Assembly: GCF_000988205.1 (NCBI RefSeq)
Contig: NZ_LAYQ01000016.1
Span: 124,001 to 188,000 of the forward strand
Direction of reading: 5' to 3'
DNA length: 64,000 nt
Source: Corynebacterium minutissimum
GTDB taxonomy: Bacteria > Actinomycetota > Actinomycetes > Mycobacteriales > Mycobacteriaceae
The notes beneath the pieces were generated by a model, which did not search any database, was not told where the DNA came from, and worked only from the letters and a program-made list of their open reading frames with translations. A program made the translations under genes and the position numbers. This document shows positions 44,748-55,361 of this stretch, one piece after another; the first letter of the stretch is position 1, and each line of letters opens with the position of its first letter.

Positions 44748-46757
44748 CTAGGCTTTGGAGGCTGATGCGGCAGTTGCAGCATCAGCCGGTTCCGGCTTCG
44801 GGTCCACCGTCAGAAGCGCATCGCCGAAGGAGATCTCCTCGCCTGCGGCATAGGCCGGGAGGACCGGACCCGTCTTCTTCGAGTTAGACACGACGACCGG
44901 CGTAGTCACCGGGTAGTCGGCGGCCTTGATGGCCTCGATATCGAATTCGCACAGCAGGTCACCAGCCTTCACCTCATCGCCCTTGGAGACGTGCGAGGTG
45001 AAGTGTTCGCCCTTCAGGTTCACGGTATCGAACCCGATATGCATGAGGATGTCCACGTTGTTGCCGTCGGCGTCCTTGCCGCGCACGGCATACGCGTGTT
45101 TGGAGGGGAAGGTGACGGTGACCTTGCCGTCGATCGGGGAGACCAGACGCCCCTCGGAGGGTTCGACGGCCGCGCCGGCGCCCAGCTTGCCCGCCGCGAA
45201 CATCGGATCCGAGACCGACTCCAAAGCGATAGCAGTACCAGCCAGCGGGGAGGCCACGCGATAGGCGTTCGGGTCAGCGGTAGCGGCCGGAACCGCACCG
45301 CCTACGCCGGCACCGGCAGCAGCACCGGTCTCATCAGGATCGATGGAACCGTTCTTGGCAATCAGGTAACGGCCATAGGCAAAGGCCACGCCGAAGGACA
45401 GGATCAAAGAGGTAAAGGCGCAGATGAAGAACTGCGTGTAGTCCTCGGGGCGCATGGACACGAAGCCGATGAAGCCGGCGGCGCCGAGGGCGGTGGCTTT
45501 GACGTCGAAAAGCGCAATGAGCGTCGCAGCAATCGCGGACGCGCCCATACCGATGTAGAACGGCCAGCGCAGTCGCAGGTTCACACCGAAGATGGCGGGC
45601 TCGGTAATGCCGAAGAGTGCGGATACGCCCGAGGCACCAGACAGGCCCTTGAGCTTCTCAGAGCGGGTCAGGAAGTAGACCGCCAGGGCCACGCCACCCT
45701 GGGCAATGTTGGCCACGGAAGCCACCGCAAAGATGAAGGAGCCGCCCTCGTTCCACAGCATGGTCTCGATCGGCGGGAAGGACTGGTGCAGACCCGTGAT
45801 GACAATCGGCGAGTAGAACAGACCAAAGATGAAGCCGCCCACCGGGCCGGCGAACGTGTAGAGGTCATTCAGGCCAGCACCGAGCATGTCGCCAGCGGTG
45901 CGCAGCACCGGACCCACCGCAATAAAGGTGATGAAGCCCGTCACCAGCAACGTCAGCAGCGGGGTAAGCAGGAAGTCCACCGTGCCCTTGAGGTGCTTGT
46001 GCAGGAACTTCTCAATCGTGGCAAGAATCCAGGCGATGACCAGAATGGGCAGGATGGAACCTTGGTAGCCGGCTTGGGCCACGTCGAGGCCGAAGATGTT
46101 CCAATAGGGCATCTCCCCTGCTTCGATGGTCGCGGCTACCTGGTAACCGTTGACCAAGTCCGGCATCACCATCGCCATAGCCATGCCGGCGCCGAGGAAC
46201 TCGTTGCCGCCAAAACGCTTGGTGGCGGTAAAGCCCACCAAAATAGGCAAGAACGCAAACGGCGCGGAGGCCAAGAGGTTGATAAGCCCGGCAACATCGG
46301 CCATAGCCGGGAACATCTCAATAACGGACTGCTCACCGAAGAGGCCGTTGACGGTGAGCACGTTATTGAGCGCCATGAGCAGACCGCCACCGACCAGAAT
46401 CGGGATGAGCGGCACGAAGATATCCGCGAGGACCTTCACCGCGCGGGAGAACCAGTTGCCGGAATCGGCGGCAATGTCCTTGAGCTTGTCCGTGGAGACC
46501 GCGATGTCCTGGGTGGTTATCTTGTTGAGCTGGTCGAAGACGATGTTGACATCGCCCGGGCCAACGATGACCTGGAACATGCCGCCGGCCTCAAAGATGC
46601 CCTTGAGGTCCGGATCGTTTTCCAGCGCAGCCTTGTCGACCTTCTTGCTGTCTTTGAGTACCATGCGCAGGCGGGTGGCGCAGTGCGCGAGCGCCACGAT
46701 GTTGTCTTCGCCGCCGATGGCTTTCAGGATTCGCTCCGCGACTTGTGAGTGTTCCAT
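44748..46757 (-). CDS. ptsS: Sucrose-type PTS enzyme IIBCA
   Basis: 669 residues from ATG 46757, with AGGAGG 9 bases upstream. Domains in order: EIIB (1-90, phospho-Cys in [13 protein letters not shown]), EIIC with about ten membrane helices (100-460, [18 protein letters not shown]), a linker, then EIIA (about 510-650, [16 protein letters not shown] with the phospho-His). The next gene upstream on the strand is a sucrose-6-phosphate hydrolase, so the sugar is most likely sucrose. The three fused domains match PtsS of other corynebacteria. Confidence 0.88.
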   Translation of the reverse strand: MEHSQVAERILKAIGGEDNIVALAHCATRLRMVLKDSKKVDKAALENDPDLKGIFEAGGMFQVIVGPGDVNIVFDQLNKITTQDIAVSTDKLKDIAADSGNWFSRAVKVLADIFVPLIPILVGGGLLMALNNVLTVNGLFGEQSVIEMFPAMADVAGLINLLASAPFAFLPILVGFTATKRFGGNEFLGAGMAMAMVMPDLVNGYQVAATIEAGEMPYWNIFGLDVAQAGYQGSILPILVIAWILATIEKFLHKHLKGTVDFLLTPLLTLLVTGFITFIAVGPVLRTAGDMLGAGLNDLYTFAGPVGGFIFGLFYSPIVITGLHQSFPPIETMLWNEGGSFIFAVASVANIAQGGVALAVYFLTRSEKLKGLSGASGVSALFGITEPAIFGVNLRLRWPFYIGMGASAIAATLIALFDVKATALGAAGFIGFVSMRPEDYTQFFICAFTSLILSFGVAFAYGRYLIAKNGSIDPDETGAAAGAGVGGAVPAATADPNAYRVASPLAGTAIALESVSDPMFAAGKLGAGAAVEPSEGRLVSPIDGKVTVTFPSKHAYAVRGKDADGNNVDILMHIGFDTVNLKGEHFTSHVSKGDEVKAGDLLCEFDIEAIKAADYPVTTPVVVSNSKKTGPVLPAYAAGEEISFGDALLTVDPKPEPADAATAASASKA

Positions 46758-46869
46758 GCCGCCGTGCCTCCTAGAAGAGTGAGATGAGTTAAATAGCGTC
46801 ACCTCTTATTAGACACGTTACTCAACATAATGCCAAGCATTCGGGCACAAATATAGGAAGATTCACACC

Positions 46870-48168
46870 CTATCGGGCTTCCCAGCCGAGCCAGCGAGCG
46901 CCGCTGGCGCCAAGAACAGTCGACGCCCCCGCAATCCGCCCATCGCCCGCAAAGACCTCCACCGCGCAGCCATCCGCGATGAGTTCCAGGGAACCAGCCG
47001 GACACGGCACGACGCGCTCATCACCGCCGCAAGCCAAGCGGAGTTCTCCCCCGCCGTAGGTGACGCGGAAGGCTTCGGCCCCGGAGTCGTCGACAAGCGC
47101 GTACGTGCCTTCGCCTGCCTGAAGCATTGCAACCGAGTCGTTCTCCGGCAGCTCCCAGACTGGAGCTTGGCGCAGCCATCCATCCTCCAACCACACGCGC
47201 CGCGGCAGAGTGAGCGTGTGGACCCACCCTTCTTCCACGGTCGGGGTGTCATCCTGCGCCGGCAACCCCATCCACCCCAGCATGATGGCCTCGCCGTCCT
47301 TCTCCACCAGCTGTGGTGCATAGAGCTGGTGGCCATAGTCCAGCTCACTAAAACCACGCTCCACGTGGAAAACCGTGCCATCGAGTCGACCCACGAGGTA
47401 GCCGCACTGGTCGGAGGAGGCGTAGTGGGTGGAGCCGTCGGCAAGCACCGGCTCGAGACCTTGCGGGCAGATGACCAGGACGTCCTTGTCCTCGCCCGTA
47501 GCGCGGTCACGCAGCGTCACAAGGTTGGGGCATTCCCACATGTAGCCGCCCGGCACGAGGTCAGGGCTGAGACCAGACTCAGCGCCAGAGGTGTCGAAGG
47601 TGATAGCCCCCTGGAAGGACCAGTGCGCCAAGTCCGTGGAGCGGTAGAGCACCACGTGCCCCGTTTCATCCTCCGCTTGCGCGCCGAGCACCATGCGCCA
47701 GCCCGCATCATCACGGGTGATCTGGGGATCCCGGTAGTGCCCCGTGAACCCCTCCGCGGCCCCATTGATGAGCGGGTTCGCCGGGTCATGTTCGTAGAAA
47801 CCACCTGCCGGGCCGGAGGGGTCCACCACGCGCACGCGGTTCTGCGAGGGAATCCGTACGCCATCGCGCTTGAGGTTGCCGGTATAGAACAGCCAGACGT
47901 CCTCGCCGTCGACCACTGCGCCGCCCGAGTAGCAGCCGTGGGCGTCATGCTCACGGATGGGAAACAGCGCGTCCGGGTAGTGCCGCCACGGTTGCGCGGC
48001 GCTCAGCGATGCTACTGCGTGCCCCCACCCCGTTTGTTTCTTAGCGTGTGGGAAGCACGGGTCGTGCTGGTAGTAGACGTGCAGAGTATCGCCATCAACA
48101 AAGATTCCGTTCGGGTCATTCAAGCGGCCGGAGGGCGGGGAGAGATGAAAAAGCGGACGGTAGTTCAT
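46870..48168 (-). CDS. scrB: Sucrose-6-phosphate hydrolase, GH32
   Basis: 432 residues from ATG 48168; the open frame to 48264 overlaps scrK. GH32 landmarks are PPSGRLNDPNG (nucleophile Asp), YRDPQI (transition-state Asp) and MWECPNL (acid/base Glu). It splits sucrose-6-phosphate brought in by the PTS into glucose-6-phosphate and fructose. GAGGG is just upstream. The ptsS gene follows after 112 bases. Confidence 0.9.
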   Translation of the reverse strand: MNYRPLFHLSPPSGRLNDPNGIFVDGDTLHVYYQHDPCFPHAKKQTGWGHAVASLSAAQPWRHYPDALFPIREHDAHGCYSGGAVVDGEDVWLFYTGNLKRDGVRIPSQNRVRVVDPSGPAGGFYEHDPANPLINGAAEGFTGHYRDPQITRDDAGWRMVLGAQAEDETGHVVLYRSTDLAHWSFQGAITFDTSGAESGLSPDLVPGGYMWECPNLVTLRDRATGEDKDVLVICPQGLEPVLADGSTHYASSDQCGYLVGRLDGTVFHVERGFSELDYGHQLYAPQLVEKDGEAIMLGWMGLPAQDDTPTVEEGWVHTLTLPRRVWLEDGWLRQAPVWELPENDSVAMLQAGEGTYALVDDSGAEAFRVTYGGGELRLACGGDERVVPCPAGSLELIADGCAVEVFAGDGRIAGASTVLGASGARWLGWEAR

Positions 48169-48180
48169 GCCCTCGATAGT

Positions 48181-49065
48181 ATGGGCTCTATGGACATTAT
48201 GGTGTGTGGCGAAGGCCTCGTTGATCTTGTTCCGCGTGGCCGCGGGCAGCTGGCTGACCTCCAACCGGCGCTGGGTGGCGGCCCCTTCAACGTGGCGGTG
48301 GCAGCCGGGCGATTGGGCGCTGACGTGGGCTTTCAGTCCCGTCTATCGAAGGATGCATTCGGCTGTGCGCTGGTGGAGCGTCTCACCGAGGAGGGCGTGG
48401 ACACCTCCCTTGTGCAGCGCGGCGAGGAACCCACCACGCTGGCGGTGTGCAACATCGCCGACGACGGCTCGGCAACCTATTCCTTTTACACGGAGGGTAC
48501 TGCCGACCGCCTGGTAGAGCCCGCGCTTGCCGACGTCCCCTGGGCCTGCTTCGGCACCGTCTCCCTAGCGCTGGAGCCGGGCGCCTCGCGTTATGCCGCG
48601 CTTCTCCAGGACTTGGCTGCGCGCGGGACGAAGGTGGCGCTGGACCCGAACATCCGGCCCTTCTTCGCCACTGCGGAGCACCGCGAGTTCCTGCTGAGTC
48701 TGCTTCCTCACGTCACGCTGCTGAAGCTCAGTGAAGAAGAGGTTGATTTCCTTGGGGCTGGGGCACTGGAGCAGGTACCGGTGGTGGTCACCACGCGCGG
48801 GGCGGACGGGCTGAGCGTGCGCACGGCGTCGGTGTCGTTGGAGGTCCCGCCGGTGAACGTCGAGGTGGCGGACACCATCGGCGCGGGCGACACGGTTATG
48901 GCTGCACTCCTGACTCTTCTGGCGGAACGAGACGGGAATGCAGCCGAGCTCAGCGCCGAAGACTGGCGCGAGATCCTGCAGTTTGCGGCGGCTGCCGCGG
49001 CCATCACAGTCTCACGCACCGGCGCCCAGCCGCCCACACGCACCGAAGTAGAGGCACGGCTATGA
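48181..49065 (+). CDS. PfkB family sugar kinase, probably fructokinase
   Basis: About 294 residues from ATG 48181; ATGs at 48190 and 48199 are equally possible and no clear ribosome binding site is present. GGGPFNVAVAAGRLGADVGF and the catalytic ADTIGAGDTVMAALL (Asp base) define the family. Divergence from scrB with only 12 bases between start codons suggests it phosphorylates the fructose that ScrB releases. Confidence 0.85.
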   Translation: MGSMDIMVCGEGLVDLVPRGRGQLADLQPALGGGPFNVAVAAGRLGADVGFQSRLSKDAFGCALVERLTEEGVDTSLVQRGEEPTTLAVCNIADDGSATYSFYTEGTADRLVEPALADVPWACFGTVSLALEPGASRYAALLQDLAARGTKVALDPNIRPFFATAEHREFLLSLLPHVTLLKLSEEEVDFLGAGALEQVPVVVTTRGADGLSVRTASVSLEVPPVNVEVADTIGAGDTVMAALLTLLAERDGNAAELSAEDWREILQFAAAAAAITVSRTGAQPPTRTEVEARL

Positions 49066-49454
49066 ACTATCCCCTGCGCACAGCCGTCTTAAACGCGGTC
49101 CTCCTCGTTCTCGTCGCGATATGTTTCCTCCTGCCGGTATTCTTCGGCACCTCGGCCCTGCTCCCGGTGCCCGTCGCGGCCTGGACATCGATCATCCTTG
49201 CCGTGCTAGCGCTTATCGACGCCTCCTACCACGCCTTCTCCCCCGCCCAACGCCCCACCCGTGGCCTCCGCGCGCTCACCGCCCTCGGGGCGGGCACGCT
49301 CATCGCAGGCTGGTTGGTCTGGGTTCAGATCTTTAACACCATCGACGTGACCAGCACTACGCCCTACCGCATCGGCACGTTCCTTCTCGCGGTCGGCACG
49401 GTGCTCAATGCGTTTTGCCTTGCCATTGCGCTCACATACCGCGGCACGCGCTAG
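49062..49454 (+). CDS. Small four-helix membrane protein
   Basis: 130 residues with four hydrophobic segments (about 8-30, 36-54, 66-90, 100-124) and no known motif. It overlaps the kinase gene by 4 bases, so it is translated with it. Function unknown. Confidence 0.7.
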   Translation: MNYPLRTAVLNAVLLVLVAICFLLPVFFGTSALLPVPVAAWTSIILAVLALIDASYHAFSPAQRPTRGLRALTALGAGTLIAGWLVWVQIFNTIDVTSTTPYRIGTFLLAVGTVLNAFCLAIALTYRGTR

Positions 49455-49493
49455 AGGAGCTGGTCTCGTAGAAGAGCGCCGTGCAGGATCAAA

Positions 49494-49524
49494 AATAGCC
49501 CCCACGGTTATCGTGGGGGCTATT
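49494..49524. terminator. Terminator of the S10 operon after rpsQ
   Basis: AATAGCCCCCACG pairs perfectly with CGTGGGGGCTATT over a 5-base loop. The minus strand continues TTTGATCC. It lies between convergent rpsQ and the small membrane gene and may serve both. Confidence 0.88.
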
Positions 49525-49545
49525 CACGTAGAAGAGGGCTAGATA

Positions 49546-49827
49546 TTACTTAGCCTTCTCCACGATCTCGACGAGACGGAAGTGCTTGTCCTTGGACAGC
49601 GGGCGAGTCTCGGCGATGAGAACGCGGTCGCCGATGCCGGCGGTCTCGTTCTCGTCGTGCGCCTTAACCTTCTTGTTAGTGCGCATGATCTTGCCGTAGA
49701 GGGCGTGCTGCTTGCGGTCCTCGAGCTCGACAACGATGGTCTTATTCATCTTGTCGGAGACAACGATGCCGGTGCGGGTCTTGCGAGCGCCCTTTTCCTT
49801 CTTAGTGTTCACGTTTGCCTCACTCAT
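49546..49827 (-). CDS. rpsQ: 30S ribosomal protein S17
   Basis: 93 residues. [20 protein letters not shown] and [20 protein letters not shown] are canonical. Last gene of the S10 operon here. Confidence 0.97.
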   Translation of the reverse strand: MSEANVNTKKEKGARKTRTGIVVSDKMNKTIVVELEDRKQHALYGKIMRTNKKVKAHDENETAGIGDRVLIAETRPLSKDKHFRLVEIVEKAK

Positions 49828-49829
49828 GA

Positions 49830-50060
49830 TTAAGCCTCAGCTCCCGGAGCAACGGACAGGCCCAGCTCGCGCTCGCGCAGAACGGTGTAGATGCGGGCAA
49901 TGTCGCGCTTAACCGTGCCGATGCGGCGGTTGTTGGTCAGCTGGCCGGTGGCCTTCTGGAAACGAAGGTTGAAGAGCTCTTCCTTCGCGTCCTTCAGGCG
50001 GTTCTCCAGCTCAGCGTTGTCGAGCTCGCGGAACTCGTGGGCGGGGGTACCGTTAGCCAT
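49830..50060 (-). CDS. rpmC: 50S ribosomal protein L29
   Basis: 76 residues from ATG 50060, which shares one base with the rplP stop; the frame is open to 50099 inside rpl[21 protein letters not shown] and [20 protein letters not shown] are canonical. It sits at the exit tunnel and helps bind trigger factor and SRP. Confidence 0.96.
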   Translation of the reverse strand: MANGTPAHEFRELDNAELENRLKDAKEELFNLRFQKATGQLTNNRRIGTVKRDIARIYTVLRERELGLSVAPGAEA

Positions 50061-50476
50061 TAGAACTGGTCCTCCTTCTTGATGATGCGGACCTTGCACG
50101 GAAGCTTCTGACCAGCGCGGCGCAGGGCCTCGATGGCGGTAGCCTCGTTCGGGTAGGTCATCTCGAAGAGGATGCGGCCCGGCTTAACGTTGGCAACCCA
50201 CTTCTCGACGGGACCCTTACCGGAACCCATACGCACGCCGAGCGGCTTCTGGGTCAACGGACGGTCCGGGAAGATGTTGATCCACACCTTGCCACCACGC
50301 TTGACGTGGCGGTTGATGGCAATACGTGCGGCCTCAATCTGGCGGTTGGTGATGTACGCCGGCTCGAGAGCCTGGATGGCGTAGTCACCGAAGTTGATGC
50401 GGTTACCGCCCTTGGACACACCCGAGCGGGTCGGGCGGTGCTGACGACGGTACTTGACGCGCTTAGGAATCAGCAT
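50060..50476 (-). CDS. rplP: 50S ribosomal protein L16
   Basis: 138 residues. [20 protein letters not shown] and [20 protein letters not shown] are canonical. It shapes the A site and peptidyl-transferase centre. Confidence 0.97.
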   Translation of the reverse strand: MLIPKRVKYRRQHRPTRSGVSKGGNRINFGDYAIQALEPAYITNRQIEAARIAINRHVKRGGKVWINIFPDRPLTQKPLGVRMGSGKGPVEKWVANVKPGRILFEMTYPNEATAIEALRRAGQKLPCKVRIIKKEDQF

Positions 50477-50479
50477 GGA

Positions 50480-51225
50480 TTAGCCCTCCTGCTTCTGCTG
50501 TGCGCGCTGGCGACGCTGGCCACCACGACGCGGACGACCGTTGCGGTCACCGCGGCCACGGCCCTGCGCCGGAGCGTTCAGTTCGGACTCGCGGACGCCA
50601 CCGACGACGTCACCCTTGTAGATCCACACCTTGATGCCAATGCGGCCGAAGGTGGTGTGGGCCTCTGCGGTGCCGTAGTCGATCTCGGCGCGAAGGGTGT
50701 GCAGCGGAACGCGACCCTCGTGGTAGCGCTCGGTGCGGGACATCTCAGCGCCGCCCAGACGACCAGCCAGGAGGATCTTAATACCCTTAACCTGCGGCTG
50801 GCGCATAGCGGACTGGATGGCCTTGCGCATTGCGCGGCGGAAGCAACGCGGTTAACCAGCTGCTCAGCGATGGACTGTGCAACCAGGTTTGCGTTGGCGT
50901 CGACCTGCTTGACCTCGAGGATGTTGAGGGCGACCATCTTGCCAGTGAGCTTCTCCAGCTCACGGCGGATGCGGTCAGCCTCAGCACCGCGGCGGCCAAT
51001 CACGATGCCCGGGCGGGCGGTGTGAATGTCCACGCGGACGCGGTCGCGGGTGCGCTCGATGACGACGTCGGCGATGCCGGCGCGGTCGAGGCCCTTCTCC
51101 AGGTACTCGCGGATCTTGATGTCTTCGGCTACGTAATTTGCGTAGTCCTTATCGGCGTACCAGTGGGTCTTCCAGTCGGAAGTGATGCCCAAACGTAGGC
51201 CGTGAGGATGGATCTTCTGGCCCAT
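50480..51225 (-). CDS. rpsC: 30S ribosomal protein S3, with apparent 1-base deletion
   Basis: [20 protein letters not shown] through [15 protein letters not shown] is canonical S3 with the KH domain ([17 protein letters not shown]). Near 50842 one base is missing, and the sequel [20 protein letters not shown] to the Lys/Gln-rich end at 50480 is in the next frame. Length is one base short of whole codons. S3 forms part of the mRNA entry helicase. Confidence 0.9.
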
Positions 51226-51587
51226 TACTTGGCCCCTTCCTTCTGGCTCTCGACAACCACGGTGATGTGGCTGGTGCGCTTACGAATCATGAATGCGCGG
51301 CCCTGTGCGCGCGGCTGGAAACGACGCATGGTCGGACCCTCGTTGGCGTATGCCTCGGAGATGACCAGGGTGCGCGGATCCAGACCGAAGTTGTTCTCAG
51401 CGTTGGCAGCTGCGGATGCAACAACCTTGGCAACCGGCTCAGCGGCGCCCTGCGGAGCGTACTTCAGGATTGCAAGTGCCTCGGCTACGGACTTACCGCG
51501 GACCAGGTCGATGACGCGGCGTGCCTTCATCGGGGTAACGCGGACGTAGCGAGCCGTTGCGGATGCGGAGGTGATGGTGTCACTCAT
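51225..51587 (-). CDS. rplV: 50S ribosomal protein L22
   Basis: 120 residues. [20 protein letters not shown] and [20 protein letters not shown] are canonical. Its loop lines the exit tunnel. The stop shares a base with the rpsC start. Confidence 0.97.
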   Translation of the reverse strand: MSDTITSASATARYVRVTPMKARRVIDLVRGKSVAEALAILKYAPQGAAEPVAKVVASAAANAENNFGLDPRTLVISEAYANEGPTMRRFQPRAQGRAFMIRKRTSHITVVVESQKEGAK

Positions 51588-51590
51588 CGC

Positions 51591-51869
51591 TTATCGACGT
51601 CCCTTCTTGTCGTCCTTAACGTGACCCTTAAAGGTCTTGGTGGGTGCGAACTCACCGAGCTTGTGACCAACCATGGAGTCCTCGACGAACACCGGGACAT
51701 GCTTACGACCGTCGTGGACGGCGAAGGTGTGACCGATGAAGTCGGGCAGGATGGTGGAGCGGCGAGACCAGGTCTTGATGACCTGCTTGGTGCCGGCCTC
51801 GTTCTGAGCATCAACCTTGTTGAGGAGGTGCTCATCGACGAACGGGCCCTTCTTAAGGCTGCGTGGCAT
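51591..51869 (-). CDS. rpsS: 30S ribosomal protein S19
   Basis: 92 residues. [20 protein letters not shown] and [20 protein letters not shown] are canonical. It sits in the 30S head, paired with S13. Confidence 0.97.
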   Translation of the reverse strand: MPRSLKKGPFVDEHLLNKVDAQNEAGTKQVIKTWSRRSTILPDFIGHTFAVHDGRKHVPVFVEDSMVGHKLGEFAPTKTFKGHVKDDKKGRR

Positions 51870-51882
51870 TGTTTACCTCCTC

Positions 51883-52719
51883 TTAGCGCTTCTTGTTCGG
51901 GCGACGACGGCGCACGATCATGTTGTTCGAGTAACGGTTCGGGTTGCGGGTGCGGCCCTCCTTGTGGCCCCACGGCGACACCGGGTGGCGACCACCCGAG
52001 GTCTTACCCTCACCACCACCGTGCGGGTGGTCGACCGGGTTCATAACGACACCGCGGACGGTCGGGCGGACGCCCTTCCAACGCATACGGCCGGCCTTGC
52101 CCCAACGGATGTTCATCTGGTCAGCGTTGCCAACCTCACCGACGGTGGCGCGGCAACGGATGTCGACGCGACGAATCTCGGAGGACGGCATACGCAGGAT
52201 GGCGTACTTGCCTTCCTTACCCAGCAGCTGGATGGAGGCACCAGCGGAGCGAGCCAGCTTAGCGCCAGCGCCCGGCTTGAGCTCCACAGCGTGGATGGTG
52301 GTACCGGTCGGGATGTTGCGCAGCGGCAGGTTGTTGCCAACCTTGATATCTGCGTTCGGACCAGCCTCAACGATGGTGCCCTGCTTCAGGCCCTTCGGGG
52401 CGATGATGTAGCGCTTCTCGCCGTCTGCGTAGTGCAGGAGGGCGATGTTAGCGGTACGGTTCGGGTCGTACTCGATGTGAGCGACCTTTGCAGGGATGCC
52501 GTCCTTGTCGGTACGGCGGAAGTCGATGAGACGGTAACGGCGCTTGTGGCCACCGCCGATGTGGCGGGTGGTGATGCGGCCGTAGTTGTTACGACCACCA
52601 GTCTTGCTCAGCGGGCGCAGCAGGGACTTCTCCGGGGTCGAGCGAGTGATTTCCTCGAACTCAGACACGGAGGATGCGCGGCGACCCGGAGTTGTCGGCT
52701 TGTACTTACGAATAGCCAT
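51883..52719 (-). CDS. rplB: 50S ribosomal protein L2
   Basis: 278 residues. [40 protein letters not shown] and the basic tail are canonical. L2 is essential for subunit joining and peptidyl transfer. Confidence 0.98.
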   Translation of the reverse strand: MAIRKYKPTTPGRRASSVSEFEEITRSTPEKSLLRPLSKTGGRNNYGRITTRHIGGGHKRRYRLIDFRRTDKDGIPAKVAHIEYDPNRTANIALLHYADGEKRYIIAPKGLKQGTIVEAGPNADIKVGNNLPLRNIPTGTTIHAVELKPGAGAKLARSAGASIQLLGKEGKYAILRMPSSEIRRVDIRCRATVGEVGNADQMNIRWGKAGRMRWKGVRPTVRGVVMNPVDHPHGGGEGKTSGGRHPVSPWGHKEGRTRNPNRYSNNMIVRRRRPNKKR

Positions 52720-52754
52720 AATTCTTCCTTTTCCTTTCGGCTCTTCGGTGGGGC

Positions 52755-53057
52755 TTAAGCGCCTGCGCCGAAGACGTCGATGGAGTCGCTGCCTTCACGG
52801 AGCGTCACGTAGGCGCGCTTGGTGGACTTACGCTGACCGAAGCCGGTGCGGGTGCGCTTACGCTTGCCTGCACGGTTCACGGTGTTCACGGAAGCAACCT
52901 TCACGCCGAAGATCTGCTCGACGGCATCTTTAATCTGGGTCTTGTTGGAGTCCGTGGAGACGTAGAACGTGTAGACGTTCTGCTCCATCAGGCCGTAGGA
53001 CTTCTCGGACACAACCGGTGCGATGATGACGTCGCGCGGGTTAGCGAGCTTAGCCAT
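52755..53057 (-). CDS. rplW: 50S ribosomal protein L23
   Basis: 100 residues. [20 protein letters not shown] and [22 protein letters not shown] sequence are canonical. It docks trigger factor and SRP at the exit tunnel. Its start shares one base with the rplD stop. Confidence 0.97.
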   Translation of the reverse strand: MAKLANPRDVIIAPVVSEKSYGLMEQNVYTFYVSTDSNKTQIKDAVEQIFGVKVASVNTVNRAGKRKRTRTGFGQRKSTKRAYVTLREGSDSIDVFGAGA

Positions 53058-53719
53058 TACTTCTCCTCCTTAGCTTCCTCGGCGGCGCCGGTAGCGCGCT
53101 CGACGAAGGTGTGCAGAGCCTCAACGGAGAACACAACGTCGTCCGAGTAGAGGACGTCGTAGGTGTTCAGCTGGCCGGCATCCAGGATCTGGACGTTCGG
53201 CAGGTTGTTGGCGCTGCGGCGAGCATTGATGTCCTCGCGGCCGATGACCAGAAGAACATTCTTGCGGTCGGTGAGGCGCTCGATGAAAGCCTTGGCCTGC
53301 TTGGTGGACGGGGTCTGGCCCGGGACGAGCTCCTCGATGACGTGGATGCGCTCGTTGCGTGCACGGTCAGACAGTGCGCCGTAGAGAGCAGCCTTGATCA
53401 TGCGCTTCGGGGTGCGCTGGGAGTAGTCGCGCGGAACCGGGCCATGCACGGTGCCACCGCCGGTGTAGTGCGGCGCACGGATGGAGCCCTGGCGGGCGCG
53501 GCCGGTGCCCTTCTGGCGGAACGGCTTGCGACCACCACCGCGGACCTCGCCGCGAGTCTTGGTCTTGTGGGTACCCTGACGAGCGGCAGCGAGCTGTGCG
53601 TTGACAACCTGGTGCATCAGAGCAATGGATGCCTCGGTGTCAAAGAGCTCGGCCGGCAACTCAACGGTGCCGTTGGTCTTACCGTCAGCGGTCTGGACGT
53701 CTAGCTTGAGGTTGCTCAT
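53057..53719 (-). CDS. rplD: 50S ribosomal protein L4
   Basis: 220 residues. [20 protein letters not shown] and [20 protein letters not shown] are canonical. Its loop lines the exit tunnel, and in some bacteria it feeds back on the S10 operon. It overlaps rplC by 4 bases. Confidence 0.97.
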   Translation of the reverse strand: MSNLKLDVQTADGKTNGTVELPAELFDTEASIALMHQVVNAQLAAARQGTHKTKTRGEVRGGGRKPFRQKGTGRARQGSIRAPHYTGGGTVHGPVPRDYSQRTPKRMIKAALYGALSDRARNERIHVIEELVPGQTPSTKQAKAFIERLTDRKNVLLVIGREDINARRSANNLPNVQILDAGQLNTYDVLYSDDVVFSVEALHTFVERATGAAEEAKEEK

Positions 53720-54372
53720 GCGTGTGCACCGCCCTTCACTGCGGTCTTAACGGTGACGAGGCCACCGCGCGCACCCGGGATAGCACCCTTGATGAGCAGC
53801 AGGTTGGACTCGGCATCAATCTTCTGAATCTTCAGGTTCTGGGTGGTCACGCGGTCCTGGCCCATGCGGCCAGCCATGCGCTTACCCTTGAAGACGCGGC
53901 CCGGGAACGAAGCGCCACCAATGCCACCAACGCGGCGGTGGGCAGCCTGGTTACCGTGGGCAGCGCCCTGGCCTGCGAAGCCGTGGCGCTTCATGGCGCC
54001 AGCGTAGCCGTGACCCTTGGTGGTACCGGTGACGTCAACGAAGGTAACGCCCTCGAAGATGTCCACCTTGACCTCCTGGCCGACCTCGTATGCGGAGGTA
54101 TCGTCCATGCGGATCTCAGCGACGTAACGGCGCGGGGTCACGCCAGCCTTCTTGAAGTGACCGGTTGCAGGCTTGTTGACCTTGCGCGGGTCCTTCTCGC
54201 CGAAGGCAATCTGGATGGCGTTGTAGCCATCGGTTTCTACAGTACGGATCTGGGTAACCACGCACGGGCCAGCCTCGACGACAGTCACCGGCACAACGCG
54301 GTTCTCCTCGTCGAAGACCTGGGTCATGCCGAGCTTGGTGCCCAGAATTCCCTTGATCTCGTTTTCACTCAT
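53716..54372 (-). CDS. rplC: 50S ribosomal protein L3
   Basis: 218 residues. [20 protein letters not shown] and the central [20 protein letters not shown] and [13 protein letters not shown] are canonical. It starts 35 bases after rpsJ. Confidence 0.97.
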   Translation of the reverse strand: MSENEIKGILGTKLGMTQVFDEENRVVPVTVVEAGPCVVTQIRTVETDGYNAIQIAFGEKDPRKVNKPATGHFKKAGVTPRRYVAEIRMDDTSAYEVGQEVKVDIFEGVTFVDVTGTTKGHGYAGAMKRHGFAGQGAAHGNQAAHRRVGGIGGASFPGRVFKGKRMAGRMGQDRVTTQNLKIQKIDAESNLLLIKGAIPGARGGLVTVKTAVKGGAHA

Positions 54373-54407
54373 TGTTTGTTCTCCACCAAATACGTTGTGT
54401 CGATCGC

Positions 54408-54713
54408 TTACTGGATATTCACGTCGACGCTTGCCGGAAGGTCGATGCGCATAAGGGCGTCAACGGTCTTCGGGGTCGGGTCGAGAATGTCGATGAGGCG
54501 CTTGTGAGTGCGCATCTCGAAGTGCTCGCGAGAGTCCTTGTACTTGTGCGGAGAACGAATAACGGCGTATACGTTCTTCTCGGTTGGGAGCGGCACCGGG
54601 CCGACAACACGAGCACCCGTACGGGTAACGGTCTCGACGATCTTCTTAGCAGAAGCGTCGATGGCCTCGTGGTCGTAGGCCTTCAGCCGAATGCGGATTT
54701 TTTGTCCCGCCAC
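54408..54713 (-). CDS. rpsJ: 30S ribosomal protein S10
   Basis: 101 residues from a GTG start (54713) with GAGGAAGAGGA upstream. [20 protein letters not shown] and [20 protein letters not shown] are canonical. First gene of the S10 operon. It also serves as NusE in antitermination. Confidence 0.97.
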   Translation of the reverse strand: MAGQKIRIRLKAYDHEAIDASAKKIVETVTRTGARVVGPVPLPTEKNVYAVIRSPHKYKDSREHFEMRTHKRLIDILDPTPKTVDALMRIDLPASVDVNIQ

Positions 54714-55361
54714 GCTTATCCTCTTCCTCGCTTCCCCACTTTCACATTCCCGGCCTATCCGGGGCGTGAAGCGGTGGGAAATTGCTTCTCGATTTCTCTA
54801 TAACGTTGTCCGGGCTGGAAGCCATGGCTCAACGCCAGTTGTCTGACTGTCATGACGACCACGAGAGTGACTTAAGGCAAAAGCCCAGAGTGCAGTGCTC
54901 GTGACGGGGTACAAGACCCGTAGTCAAAGTAAATAGGAAGAAGACTGGGGCGTTAGATCTCAATGATCCGCAACCAAAGTCTTATTCATATACTGCCGCT
55001 GTTTATTTGCCATGCCCCTTCTCCGGTCCATCTTCTCGGGATTGTCTCTGCTCAAGCGCGGACCTAGCCCGATCGGATGACCTTCGCGTGTAGTTCCAGA
55101 AGAACTCCACAACAAAGGTGTCATGTTCGCCTTACCAGCAACGACGCCCTACAGGCTGAAGCCTGCGGCTACGCCGCTGTGTTAAAGCAACCCCTGTATT
55201 TAAGCACGTAACCTCGCGTTTTCCAAACTCCTGCAGAAACAGTGGGTAACATCACGTTTTGGCCAAGGATTGACTTTCCGCCGCCCCGCGTTCCGCGTTC
55301 GCGGTTAAGCTCGTGACGTAGATACAGACCTTAATCAACTACACAGTGAGAGGGATCCATC
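54714..55361. other. Intergenic region rpsJ / Asp23 cluster
   Basis: 648 bases between divergent operons, with no open frame I believe. It must contain the S10 operon promoter; minus-strand TTATAGAGA near 54796-54804 is a candidate -10. The Asp23-cluster promoter should lie between 55260 and 55345, where TTGACT occurs at 55270-55275 without an obvious -10. AGAGGGAT provides the ribosome binding site for 55362. Confidence 0.45.

Noticed and set aside
47167..48180. Upstream extension of the sugar kinase frame through scrB
   Set aside because: The extension is antisense to the GH32 catalytic motifs, and kinase homology begins only at about 48190.
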